A DNA stretch of 31,592 nt, from the NCBI GenBank assembly GCA_934630905.1, contig CAKTXN010000009.1, positions 1 through 31,592 on the forward strand, in the 5' to 3' direction. The translations under genes and the position numbers were made by a program. This document shows positions 8,528-15,656 of the stretch, piece by piece. Each line of letters opens with the position of its first letter. Positions within the stretch are counted from its first letter, which is position 1. Origin of the DNA: an uncultured Eggerthellaceae bacterium (GTDB lineage Bacteria > Actinomycetota > Coriobacteriia > Coriobacteriales > Eggerthellaceae). The notes under the pieces are model-generated. The model was not told the DNA's origin. It worked only from the letters and a program-made list of their open reading frames with translations, and did not search any database.

Positions 8528-8935
8528 CTACTCCTTTAGCAGATCGGCAAGGGTAACGCTGTCAATGTATTTCTCGATAACGGCATCAAGCCCGCGCCAG
8601 AACGACACGGTGGTGCACACGTTTTGCCGGGGGCAGGGAGTGCCCCCCTCTAGGCAAGAAACGGGCGCGGTCGATCCTTCTGCTGCGCGTAGAACATCGC
8701 CTGCAAGAATATTTTCGGGCTGATCAGACAGGCGATATCCGCCATATTTACCGCGCGAACTAGTGATGATGCCCTTGCTTGAAAGGCAGCGAGCCAGTTG
8801 TTCCAGGTACTTCATGGAAACGCATTCTGCTTCGGCAATGTCTTTGAGCGAAACGGGTGCCTTCTTTTCTTTTTCCAGTTTTGCAAGGGCTATTACCATA
8901 CGTAACGCGTAGCGGCCCTTTGTTGAAATGAGCAT
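8528..8935 (-). CDS. Rrf2 family transcriptional regulator with Cys triad
   Basis: A 135-residue DNA-binding protein. It starts with the family signature MLISTKGRYALRMV, has a winged helix (SLKDIAEAECVSMKYLEQL, SSKGIITSSRGKYGGYRLS) and ends in a helix used for dimerisation. Cysteines C94, C101 and C107 (CX6CX5C), followed by SFWRGL, correspond in position to the [2Fe-2S]-binding cysteines of IscR/NsrR-type proteins (IscR spacing is CX5CX5C). It therefore probably senses Fe-S status, NO or redox. The open frame runs to 8968, but ATG 8935 follows GGAGG with a 5-base spacer and matches the family N-terminus. No isc or suf genes are adjacent, so its targets are unknown. Confidence 0.92.
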   Translation of the reverse strand: MLISTKGRYALRMVIALAKLEKEKKAPVSLKDIAEAECVSMKYLEQLARCLSSKGIITSSRGKYGGYRLSDQPENILAGDVLRAAEGSTAPVSCLEGGTPCPRQNVCTTVSFWRGLDAVIEKYIDSVTLADLLKE

Positions 8936-9314
8936 TGTTTCCTCCCAAGGAAAAGTGTTTCCTGTCATTCTACCACCAAACGTAGGGTGTCAAGCAAGGC
9001 TGCACACAACAAAGGCCGTGGTCGAAGCTGCATGATGGAAACAAGCAACCGATTGACAAGCCGATATGCGGCAAAACTGTCAACCTACGCGCTGGGAGCT
9101 TCAGGCTATTTGATAGCTTTTTGTTAGGAATTTCGCCCGTTTTGCTGGTTTTCTGTCAACGGTGCGCGCCGTTTTGATGGCTTTTTGTCAGGTTTTTGAT
9201 AGCGGCGTTTCGTATGCTTCTCCTTACCTGTTGGCATGGTCGCTGATGAGCTGCTGTGCTTTGAATGCATGGCTCGTCGGAATGGGTCATGTTGCGAAGG
9301 AGGGGGTGCAAAGC
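8936..9314. other. Intergenic region between rrf2 and prepilin peptidase
   Basis: About 380 bases between divergent genes if the peptidase starts at 9315. It holds the rrf2 promoter, an inverted TTGACA (9053-9058)/TGTCAA (9078-9083) pair, and two imperfect direct copies of TTTGATRGCTTTTTGTYAGG (from 9109 and from 9173). An open frame runs through 9162-9314 in phase with the peptidase but lacks a good ribosome binding site at its upstream starts (GTG 9162, ATG 9177). Confidence 0.5.
8967..8993 (-). promoter_or_regulatory. Probable rrf2 promoter
   Basis: On the minus strand a consensus -35 TTGACA (8988-8993) is followed after 15 bases by TAGAAT (8967-8972), about 30 bases upstream of the rrf2 start. 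The spacer is short, but both hexamers are near consensus. Autoregulation, common for Rrf2 proteins, would act here; that is inference. Confidence 0.5.
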
Positions 9315-9830
9315 GTGTTTTCGCTGGTTATTACTGTAGGCGAAGTTGTCTGCTTGCTGGTGTTTCTAATGCTGGCAATTGCGATTTCTTGGTACGACAT
9401 GCGTCATCGCATTGTTGCGCCACGGCTTTTGGCTGGTCTAGTGGTTGTATGGCTTTTGTCGGTGATGCTGACCGCATTGCAGCAAGGGGTTTCGTGCGCG
9501 CTGCTGTATGTTGCGCGTGGTGTGGTGGGTTTTGCGGGCGTTGCCGTGTGCTTGCTTTTTGCAGCGTTCGCGTATGAACGCTTACGCGGGCGGGATTCGT
9601 TTGGCGGCGGAGATATAAAGCTGCTGGCAGTTTTCGCGCTTTATCTGGGGTTTGGGGGAGCGCTTGCTTGCCTGCTTGCAGCTTGCGTGCTTGCGTTGAT
9701 TTTTCCTGTGGGAAAAACGCTGGCATGTGCGCTTGTCGCCCGACTTGCGTGCGCCCCTTCCCGCGATCTTGCCTTTCCCTTTGCGCCCGCCCTTTGCCTT
9801 GCCGCTTTCGTTTTATTGGTGGTTGGTTAA
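9315..9830 (+). CDS. Prepilin peptidase (A24 aspartic protease, peptidase domain only)
   Basis: A 171-residue membrane protease that would cleave type IV pilin-like leader peptides on the cytoplasmic face. The two catalytic aspartates are D28 (SWYDMRHRIV) and D100 in the family signature GGGDIKL, with the conserved FPFAP near residue 156 and about six membrane segments. It lacks the N-terminal cysteine/methylase domain of PilD, so it resembles TadV/CpaA or short archaeal-type enzymes. The frame is open back to 9162, but only GTG 9315 has a strong site (AAGGAGGGGG at 9297-9306, 8-base spacer) and it puts the first membrane helix at the N-terminus. No pilin, ATPase or secretion gene is nearby, so its substrates must be encoded elsewhere. 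Confidence 0.82.
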   Translation: MFSLVITVGEVVCLLVFLMLAIAISWYDMRHRIVAPRLLAGLVVVWLLSVMLTALQQGVSCALLYVARGVVGFAGVAVCLLFAAFAYERLRGRDSFGGGDIKLLAVFALYLGFGGALACLLAACVLALIFPVGKTLACALVARLACAPSRDLAFPFAPALCLAAFVLLVVG

Positions 9831-10045
9831 AATTCGTGGAGCAAAACATGCCGACGCAAGGTATGCTTCGTGTTTTGCAGATGATAGAATGGTACTTACT
9901 CTGATATGCTGGAGTGAAAGCAATCTGTGTCTCTTGTGCTCGGGGCATGAGCTGGCAAAGGGAGAGTGCGATTGCAAATAGCTCCGATTCGTGTCAGTGT
10001 TTTTTTGCAGAGAAAGCCGCAGACTTTTAACTAAGGAGGTTTGTT

Positions 10046-10717
10046 GTGGCCGCAAAACACTGTGTGAAGTGCGATGCATTGCTGTCCGATGGTGATATGT
10101 TCTGCAGAACATGTGGTTGCGAGGTGGAAGGATGCAGCTCAGCCGAGTTCTTTGGGGCCGTAAAAGGTGGTCATGAAGCAAGCAATGATATTGGCCAAGA
10201 AAGGCAAGAAGATTGTACCGATAAAAAGAAAGACAGTAAAAAGGCTGGTTGTTTCCGCTTCGCTGTTGTTTTAGTGGTTGTGCTGGTTCTTGCTGGCGTG
10301 TTTGGAGGGGGCGCTGAGCAACCGGAGAAAAGTCTCGAGTCTGATGTCTCGTCGGCATCATCGTCGATTGAGGCTAAAAGGGGGGATTCCTTAAAATCTG
10401 CGCTCGTTCAGTCATTTGATTTTTCAGAAGAAGAGGCTGATGCTGCTTACGAAATATTGGACAACGTTGGCTGCGGTGATATGGTCTTATCTGAAAAGAA
10501 CTTCAAATCAGATACTGCTCTTCAGTATGTGCAGGGAACGATTGGGGGGTTTGACGTGTTCTTTACCGCTGAGGATAAATCAATCTTTCTTGTTGCTGTA
10601 AGAGATGCATCGAAAAAGGAGATTGATTTATACAATAAAGATGTAAGGCCGGATAATCCTTATATCAACTATTTTGATTTCCCCAACAAAAGCGTACGTA
10701 GATACTCAGAGAAGTAG
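10046..10717 (+). CDS. Zinc-ribbon membrane-anchored protein of unknown function
   Basis: A 223-residue protein with three parts: an N-terminal zinc ribbon (C6, C9, C20, C23), a charged Lys/Asp linker, one membrane helix at about 69-87, and a probably extracytoplasmic domain of about 130 residues with no motif I recognise. GTG 10046 follows a perfect TAAGGAGGT site with a 6-base spacer. Base composition drops here: codons such as ATA, AGA and TTA become common, unlike the flanking genes, which suggests acquisition. The ribbon (DMFCRTCGC) resembles that of the next gene (DLFCGGCGC), so the two may be related by domain duplication or belong to one system. No function is assigned. Confidence 0.8.
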   Translation: MAAKHCVKCDALLSDGDMFCRTCGCEVEGCSSAEFFGAVKGGHEASNDIGQERQEDCTDKKKDSKKAGCFRFAVVLVVVLVLAGVFGGGAEQPEKSLESDVSSASSSIEAKRGDSLKSALVQSFDFSEEEADAAYEILDNVGCGDMVLSEKNFKSDTALQYVQGTIGGFDVFFTAEDKSIFLVAVRDASKKEIDLYNKDVRPDNPYINYFDFPNKSVRRYSEK

Positions 10718-10938
10718 CGATAAATGCTAGTCCAGAAATTACTATTGTTTCCCTGGGAACCGTAGATGAGGTGAACTTGTGGGGGAATCGGTGCTTAAGT
10801 AGAAGTCAATCTGCCCTATGTTGCAACTTATTGTGGTCGGACTGCATTATTAATTGAGGTCGGTTGAGAAATACTGGACTATTTGTCGTTCGGAAGAAGC
10901 ACTGGTTTTTGTGGCTATTAAGTGAGAGAAGTTGGCTA

Positions 10939-11913
10939 ATGAAAATCATCTTTAATCAAGGGACAAAGAAGCAGTGGAGCATTGAAGACACGAGACTCAT
11001 TGACACAAAAAGGAATGTAATATCGCTTCAATTCATCGATGATGTCCAATTAGATGAGGGACTGTTTACAACTGGATGTATTAAGGTCAAATGCCAGGGT
11101 GATTGGATTAGCCTTCCTGTTGACAAAAAAGAAATAGAGAAAGCTAAAGAAGCAATTGAACAAATAAAGAATCCAAAAGTTGCTTGGAAAAAATGCTCCA
11201 AATGTGGAACCGTTATTTACGAGGGGGACCTTTTTTGCGGTGGGTGTGGTTGTCCAACTTTGGAGGAAGAGTCCTTTGAGATTAAAGATGATGATCGGCG
11301 TGTCTCACTTTCTTATTCTCGAACGAGCGATAAGGCGGTTGAAAAAGAAAGAACATCCAATCTAGAGAAAGTGGCTCGAGGGAACCTTGACCCAAATGTA
11401 GTGCTTGAAGCATTGATTGAAGCGGAAGGAAACAAATATGCTGCTGCGAAGAATTTAAAGCAGTGCTGTGATATCGATTCTGCTGAAATAATGGAAGCAT
11501 TGACTCGTGTGAGTGGACTTTATTGCTGCGACTTGGTGGATTCTGCGACGATGGGACGGTTAAGCGCGCTCTCGGAAGAGCACTCAATTGAAAAAGAGAA
11601 AGATGCTTGTTCCGACAATAAACTGGAAAAGAAAAAGGGAGAGAAGAAGCATTGGTATGACTACTCCGGCCCCGAAGTTGAAAAGACGATTATTGTAGGG
11701 GATGATAGCAGGAAGAAAGTGGTGTCTACCGTTGCTCGGGGTGCAGTAGGGGGTTTTATACTCGGACCAGTCGGATTGCTTGCTGCTGCATCGGGTAAAA
11801 ACAAGCACAAGGTGACTTTTTTTGTAAAATACAAAGATGGAACATCCGAGACGAGAACAGTAGATCAGGGATCAATTGCCTATGAGGAGTTTTGCAAGCA
11901 TTTGGATGGATGA
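10939..11913 (+). CDS. Zinc-ribbon protein with N-terminal PH-like and C-terminal glycine-rich domains, unknown function
   Basis: A 324-residue protein. Residues 1-80 form a beta-rich domain reminiscent of small bacterial PH-like/SHOCT-associated domains. A zinc ribbon follows (C86, C89, C100, C103). Residues about 150-190 (VLEALIEAEGNKYAAAKNLK) look like a small helical module resembling a ribosomal L7/L12-type C-terminal segment. The tail has a glycine-zipper-like stretch (GAVGGFILGPVGLLAAASG, 268-286) and a final beta domain (FFVKYKDGTSE). Such zinc-ribbon/glycine-tail proteins are familiar as uncharacterised accessory proteins of Gram-positive bacteria. The frame opens at 10864, but ATG 10939 with GAGAGAAG upstream is preferred. 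AT-rich codon use matches the previous gene. Confidence 0.78.
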   Translation: MKIIFNQGTKKQWSIEDTRLIDTKRNVISLQFIDDVQLDEGLFTTGCIKVKCQGDWISLPVDKKEIEKAKEAIEQIKNPKVAWKKCSKCGTVIYEGDLFCGGCGCPTLEEESFEIKDDDRRVSLSYSRTSDKAVEKERTSNLEKVARGNLDPNVVLEALIEAEGNKYAAAKNLKQCCDIDSAEIMEALTRVSGLYCCDLVDSATMGRLSALSEEHSIEKEKDACSDNKLEKKKGEKKHWYDYSGPEVEKTIIVGDDSRKKVVSTVARGAVGGFILGPVGLLAAASGKNKHKVTFFVKYKDGTSETRTVDQGSIAYEEFCKHLDG

Positions 11914-11996
11914 TTCCAAAGCTGCTATTTGATGTCATATTTTTAGGAAGACGTGCGGAGATTCAAGGTTGCACTGGGGTTTTCAATCGATTGTAT

Positions 11997-12011
11997 GTTA
12001 TACTGTATAAC
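11997..12011. promoter_or_regulatory. Perfect operator dyad over the toxin-antitoxin promoter
   Basis: GTTATACTGTATAAC is a perfect 7-1-7 palindrome, 18 bases upstream of the antitoxin ATG. It contains the -10-like hexamer TATACT (11999-12004). No convincing -35 lies at 16-18 bases. A ribbon-helix-helix antitoxin binding here would block transcription; this is typical autoregulation, inferred. Confidence 0.6.
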
Positions 12012-12028
12012 AGCAGATAGGAGGAGAT

Positions 12029-12349
12029 ATGAATACTATGGTTGCAGCACGTGTTCCTATTGAAATAAAAGAGCAAGGAGATCTTATTTTGAGAAATCTC
12101 GGTTCTAATCCGACAGATTTGATAAATAAGGCCTATACATACGTCCTTAAAAACGGCTCTCTGCCTGGCGAAGGCGATGTTCGACTAAGAAAAACTAATA
12201 TAAAACGGACCGTTTCTCCCGAACTGATTCAGGATTTGCGCGCCGTCTACGAAGGAATGTCGTTGCCTTTGGCTGATGCATGGAACGGGAAAACCTTTAA
12301 AGAGATTCGCGATGAGCTAGAGGACGATCGTTATGCGCGTTTTGCTTGA
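12029..12349 (+). CDS. RelB/DinJ-like ribbon-helix-helix antitoxin
   Basis: A 106-residue protein starting MNTMVAARVPIEIKEQGDLI, the beta strand plus helices of a RelB/DinJ-type ribbon-helix-helix DNA-binding domain, with a C-terminal tail that should wrap the toxin. It would neutralise the downstream PIN toxin and repress its own promoter. ATG 12029 follows AGGAGGA with a short spacer. Its end overlaps the toxin start by 17 bases, which is typical of co-translated toxin-antitoxin pairs. It lies in the AT-rich island. RelB-like antitoxins usually pair with RelE/YafQ-type toxins; a PIN partner is less usual. Confidence 0.85.
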   Translation: MNTMVAARVPIEIKEQGDLILRNLGSNPTDLINKAYTYVLKNGSLPGEGDVRLRKTNIKRTVSPELIQDLRAVYEGMSLPLADAWNGKTFKEIRDELEDDRYARFA

Positions 12350-12773
12350 TACCTGTGTTCTTCTCGACATAATTGCACGTCGCATGCCGTTTGAGGAATC
12401 CGTAAAACTGCTTATGCCCCATTCTTTTGGGGATTTGGAGTTATGGGTTTCCGCAAAATCCTATACAGATATTTTCTATGTTATGAAAAAGAGGGAAGAG
12501 AGCGCCGAGATTCAAAGAGCTTTTCGGAAGAGTTATGAGCAGTTCAATATCTGTTCTGTCGATAAAGAGGCGCTTGAGAGGGCGGCAGGGCTGGCATGGC
12601 CCGACTTTGAAGATTGTCTTATTTCCGTATGTGCTGAGAAAATAGGTGCAGATGCGATAATTACGCGCGATGAAAAAGGATTTGCACTCTCGTCGGTGGG
12701 GGCGTTTTCGCCCGCAGATGTTTTGAAGTTGCTTCAGGACCACGGCATCCAGTATGAAGAAATTGATTTCTGA
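12333..12773 (+). CDS. PIN-domain toxin (VapC-like ribonuclease)
   Basis: A 146-residue PIN-fold protein, expected to be a Mg2+-dependent RNase that cleaves tRNA or rRNA when free of antitoxin. Acidic active-site candidates are D6 (VLLDTCVLLD), a central Glu, the D-F-E-D pair in WPDFEDCLI and the late ITRDEKGF aspartate, in the order expected for PIN domains. The start overlaps the antitoxin gene by 17 bases in another frame, so translation is coupled. Codon use is AT-rich. The gene ends 144 bases before tRNA-Phe, marking the right edge of the island. Confidence 0.88.
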   Translation: MRVLLDTCVLLDIIARRMPFEESVKLLMPHSFGDLELWVSAKSYTDIFYVMKKREESAEIQRAFRKSYEQFNICSVDKEALERAAGLAWPDFEDCLISVCAEKIGADAIITRDEKGFALSSVGAFSPADVLKLLQDHGIQYEEIDF

Positions 12774-12859
12774 TTTTAGAATAGGGCGTTCTGCTCTTGC
12801 GATTGGTTTTGCAAGGTTGGTTCTGCAAACACTTTGACTAATAAAAATCAAAAAAGTAC

Positions 12860-12888
12860 TTGCAATCCAGAAAGTTATTGCGTAGAAT
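12860..12888 (+). promoter_or_regulatory. tRNA-Phe promoter
   Basis: TTGCAA (12860-12865), a 17-base spacer and TAGAAT (12883-12888) form a near-consensus sigma-70 type promoter, ending 29 bases before the tRNA. Confidence 0.75.
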
Positions 12889-12917
12889 ACTTACCTGCGC
12901 TAAGGCGCAATGTTTGT

Positions 12918-12993
12918 GGTCAGGTAGCTCAGTTGGTAGAGCAGCGGACTGAAAATCCGCGTGCCGAGGGTTCAAGTCCCCCTCTGACCACCA
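12918..12993 (+). tRNA. tRNA-Phe (GAA)
   Basis: A 76-base cloverleaf with encoded CCA. The acceptor GGTCAGG (12918-12924) pairs with TCTGACC (12983-12989), the D-stem is GCTC/GAGC, and the anticodon stem GCGGA/TCCGC encloses loop CTGAAAA with anticodon GAA at 12951-12953. The T-arm is GAGGG-TTCAAGT-CCCCC, in which the second pair is an A-C mismatch (12967/12981). All other pairs are standard or G-U. Confidence 0.97.
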
Positions 12994-13003
12994 TGAATTT
13001 TAC

Positions 13004-13034
13004 AGGTCAGGAGCATTCGTTCCTGACCTTTTTT
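13004..13034 (+). terminator. Rho-independent terminator after tRNA-Phe
   Basis: A perfect 9-bp stem, AGGTCAGGA (13004-13012) and TCCTGACCT (13021-13029), with an 8-base loop and a T-run to 13034. The 5' arm repeats the GGTCAGG of the tRNA acceptor strand. Confidence 0.9.
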
Positions 13035-13057
13035 GTGTTAAAAAGTGTTTTCTTAAA

Positions 13058-13087
13058 TTGACGACTTATCTGAACCTATTGCATGAT
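13058..13087 (+). promoter_or_regulatory. Possible promoter of the AEC transporter gene
   Basis: TTGACG (13058-13063), 18 bases, then CATGAT (13082-13087), 62 bases before the start codon. It lies just after the tRNA terminator, so the transporter probably needs its own promoter. Confidence 0.35.
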
Positions 13088-13149
13088 GGGCATCTGGCTT
13101 TTTCGCCAAGCTGCCTTTGTTGCGTTCTAAATTAAGAGAGGTTATTTTT

Positions 13150-14085
13150 GTGAGTTCCGACACCGCGTCCATTGTTACCCAGATGGTGATGTTGTTTGCG
13201 CTTATTGCTGTGGGTTATATTTGCAAAAAAGCTCATTATACGAACGACGAGGTTGATACGGGTCTTTCGAAAGTTGTTATCAACGTGGCAATGCCATCGC
13301 TTATTTTGTCAGCCGTTCTTGCGGAGCACGAGCCACTGTCATTGGAGGAAATCGGCATTACGTTCTTCTCTTGTCTTGCTATGATGGCGTTGCTTGTCGC
13401 CTTGGCATTTATCGTGGTAGCCGTCATGCGAGTGCCGAATGGTTTCAAGGGTGCTTATCGTTTCATGTTGACGTTTGGCAACGTGGGTTTCCTGGGTTTT
13501 CCGGTAATTGCGGCCATTTACGGCCAGAGTGCGTTGATTTACGCGTCTATCTTCCAGGTGCCGTTTAATCTGCTGTGCTACACCGTAGGACCCATTCTTG
13601 TCGCGAAAGACAGCGAAGAAGTTCAGCCTGAAAAAGTGACGATCAAAACGTTCCTGACGCCCATGACTATCTGCTGTCTTGCAGCCATTGCCCTTGAGGC
13701 GGGTGATGTGCAAGAAATTCCGATTGCGACTGACATCTTCACGTTGCTTGGCAATATGGCAACTCCTGCTGCCATGATCATTATTGGCTCGCAGATGGCA
13801 AACATGCCGTTACGCGATTTGGCTGGCACGCCGCGCTTGTGGGGAATGTCGGCGTTTCGCCTGATAATCAATCCAATTATCGTATGGTTGCTGTTTTCGC
13901 CCATCTTGGACAACCATTTGCTTTTAGGCGCGCTGGTTGTTTCGTCTGCCATGCCCGTGGCAAATGTGGGCGTTATGTTCTCGCTGCTTTATGGCACCGA
14001 CACCAAAACGCTTTCCCAGGGCATCATCATTTCAACGTTGCTTTCGCTGGTGACTATCCCGCTTCTTGTGATTGCAATGGGCTAG
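13150..14085 (+). CDS. AEC family (auxin efflux carrier-like) transporter
   Basis: A 311-residue membrane protein with about ten helices in two halves. Family features are the N-terminal half ending in NVAMPSLILSAVL, the central FMLTFGNVGFLGFPV, and the C-terminal SSAMPVANVGVMFS followed by a final hydrophobic helix. In bacteria, AEC proteins move malate, malonate or other organic acids; the substrate cannot be told here. The frame opens at 13117, but GTG 13150, behind AGAGAGG with an 8-base spacer, gives a normal N-terminus (MSSDTASIVTQMV). It stands alone, between tRNA-Phe and the convergent EamA gene. Confidence 0.9.
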   Translation: MSSDTASIVTQMVMLFALIAVGYICKKAHYTNDEVDTGLSKVVINVAMPSLILSAVLAEHEPLSLEEIGITFFSCLAMMALLVALAFIVVAVMRVPNGFKGAYRFMLTFGNVGFLGFPVIAAIYGQSALIYASIFQVPFNLLCYTVGPILVAKDSEEVQPEKVTIKTFLTPMTICCLAAIALEAGDVQEIPIATDIFTLLGNMATPAAMIIIGSQMANMPLRDLAGTPRLWGMSAFRLIINPIIVWLLFSPILDNHLLLGALVVSSAMPVANVGVMFSLLYGTDTKTLSQGIIISTLLSLVTIPLLVIAMG

Positions 14086-14087
14086 CG

Positions 14088-14120
14088 TTGTTGACAAATT
14101 ACCCCACCTTTTGTCAACAA
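14088..14120 (+). repeat. 33-bp palindromic element, copy 1
   Basis: Perfect 11-bp arms TTGTTGACAAA (14088-14098) and TTTGTCAACAA (14110-14120) flank the 11-base loop TTACCCCACCT. It begins 2 bases after the AEC stop codon. The full 33 bases recur exactly, in reverse complement, at 17146-17178. It may act as a terminator or 3'-end stabiliser; the A/T-rich stem and lack of a T-run make ordinary termination uncertain. Confidence 0.9.
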
Positions 14121-14251
14121 ATTTGCTGGTTGAGTGTTTGCGGAAAGTGCGTCTAACAGCATGTGGCGTACGCGTTTGGTAGGGAAGAGGTTCGTTTGTC
14201 TGACGCTGGGCAAGTATTCGCTGCCGTCAGAAGATGAACTTGCCGCCGCGG

Positions 14252-15376
14252 CTAACGCTGTTGCAGTTCGCGCTTGTTGCAGCGAATACTGTCGCAGCAG
14301 ATAACGGGTTCTTTTGCGCCTCGCGCGACCGCTGCAGCCTTAATCGCTTCCGCAGCCCCGTGCGCCTTCTTCGCGGTTTTCTTGTTCTTGGATTCCTTTT
14401 CCTTTTCGGGCAGCGTGATAAGAACGATCATGCCAATAATCAGGGCGCATCCCAAAGCGTCCCAGCCCGTTACGACCGTTCCCAGCCAAACGGCGCTTGC
14501 GATAATGGCCGTTACCGGCTCGATTGCATCGAGCAGGCCGCCGATTACGGCGCCCACGCGCTTCACGCCCTCCATGAAGAACAGGTATGCAATGACCGTG
14601 CCCAGAATGGTGGTTCCCAGCGCACCCAAGATTACCGGAGCGTTGAGCTCGGGCATAATGGTCCAGGGACGGAATGCGATGGTGATAACTGTGCCCGCAA
14701 TGGCCATGGCCAGGGCGGTTACGGTAAGGCCGCTGAATTTCTTAAGCAGGCGCACGGGCAGCAGCACGTAAGTAGCCATGCCGATAGCGGCAAAGATGCC
14801 CCACAAAAAGCCCTCGAATGGCATGGCAAGGGAATCCAGGCTGCCCTGCGTGCAGAAGCAGAAGGCGCCGGTGAGTGCCAGCACCAACGCGAGTATCTCT
14901 TTGCAGGTGGGCTTTCTTTTCACGGTAAGGCAGGTCACGGCTACAACGATAATCACGCTGAGCTGCTCGAACATAGTGGCGGTGCCAGAATTCGTGATGG
15001 AAAGCGTAACAAGGTAGCCAATTTGGCAAGCAAATGCGCCGAAGATGGCGAAGATGACCATATCGCGCATATCGGTCTTGCTGCGCAGTGCGGTAACGAT
15101 TTCTTGCCGTGAATCCTTCTTGCTAAGAGCAATGGGCAAAAGAACGATTGCCGCGCCTACCGTGCGCACGCAGTTGAGCCATTCGACGTGTACGCCTTGC
15201 CATTGGGTGAGGTATTGCGCAATTGAGCCGGAAAAACCCCAGCTTACGGCAGAAATCACGACTAAAAGCACACCGATGAACTTCCCGCTGCCCTTCTTTT
15301 CGTTTGAGGGCTGTGCGCTGGGTTCGTTCGATGCGTTTGCCTTGTTCAGATGCGATATGTTTTGTTCCTTCTTCAT
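14252..15376 (-). CDS. EamA/DMT superfamily transporter
   Basis: A 374-residue drug/metabolite transporter with ten predicted helices in two EamA repeats (from ISAVSWGFSGSIAQYLTQ and from WGIFAAIGMATYVLLP). The signature NSGTATMFEQLSVI in the first repeat and GLLDAIEPVTAIIAS in the second are typical. Substrate is unknown; metabolites or amino acids are common. The first 40 residues are polar and the last 45 form a basic, Ala/Lys-rich cytoplasmic tail containing a CC pair, which is not part of the family core. The start is uncertain: ATG 15376 (MKKEQN) is preferred, ATG 15388 is possible; neither has a strong ribosome binding site. The gene converges on the AEC gene. Confidence 0.88.
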   Translation of the reverse strand: MKKEQNISHLNKANASNEPSAQPSNEKKGSGKFIGVLLVVISAVSWGFSGSIAQYLTQWQGVHVEWLNCVRTVGAAIVLLPIALSKKDSRQEIVTALRSKTDMRDMVIFAIFGAFACQIGYLVTLSITNSGTATMFEQLSVIIVVAVTCLTVKRKPTCKEILALVLALTGAFCFCTQGSLDSLAMPFEGFLWGIFAAIGMATYVLLPVRLLKKFSGLTVTALAMAIAGTVITIAFRPWTIMPELNAPVILGALGTTILGTVIAYLFFMEGVKRVGAVIGGLLDAIEPVTAIIASAVWLGTVVTGWDALGCALIIGMIVLITLPEKEKESKNKKTAKKAHGAAEAIKAAAVARGAKEPVICCDSIRCNKRELQQR

Positions 15377-15453
15377 GAGCAACGGCATTCTACGCCATCG
15401 AAATTTCAGATGCACGCCTTTTGCAAGAAATATCTATATTTACAAACTTTTTC

Positions 15454-15482
15454 TCGACTGAGGGCGCGCAATTGGATATAAT
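15454..15482 (+). promoter_or_regulatory. tRNA-Leu promoter
   Basis: A perfect TATAAT at 15477-15482 is preceded after 17 bases by TCGACT (15454-15459), a 4/6 match to the -35 consensus. It ends 10 bases before the tRNA. Confidence 0.65.
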
Positions 15483-15492
15483 TCTTAAATGC

Positions 15493-15574
15493 GCCCGAGT
15501 GGCGGAATGGCAGACGCGGCGGTCTCAAAAACCGTTGGGAAACCGTGCGAGTTCGACTCTCGCCTCGGGCACCA
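15493..15574 (+). tRNA. tRNA-Leu (CAA)
   Basis: A class II tRNA of 82 bases with encoded CCA. The acceptor GCCCGAG (15493-15499) pairs with CTCGGGC (15564-15570), discriminator A. The anticodon loop CTCAAAA, enclosed by GCGGT/ACCGT, gives anticodon CAA, reading UUG. A variable arm of about a dozen bases follows, and the T-arm is GCGAG-TTCGACT-CTCGC. Confidence 0.96.
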
Positions 15575-15586
15575 TTCCAGAAAAGG

Positions 15587-15614
15587 AAGACCTGGCATTC
15601 GCCGGGTCTTTTTT
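15587..15614 (+). terminator. Rho-independent terminator after tRNA-Leu
   Basis: AAGACCTGGC (15587-15596) pairs with GCCGGGTCTT (15601-15610) with one T-G wobble, a 4-base loop ATTC and a T-run to 15614. Confidence 0.9.
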
Positions 15615-15656
15615 ATAGGTGAACTCATACGATAAGCTAGATACCAAGGAGCTCAG

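Noticed and set aside
9053..9083. TTGACA/TGTCAA inverted pair as a third copy of the 33-bp palindrome
   Set aside because: Only the hexamers are shared; the arms and loop differ, so it is not a copy.
12918..12993. tRNA-Phe as an integration site of the AT-rich island
   Set aside because: The island lies on the 5' side, no integrase is seen and no duplicated tRNA 3' end was found.
14234..15112. 292-codon open frame opposite the EamA gene (+)
   Set aside because: His/Gly/Asn-rich shadow of a membrane protein gene on the other strand.
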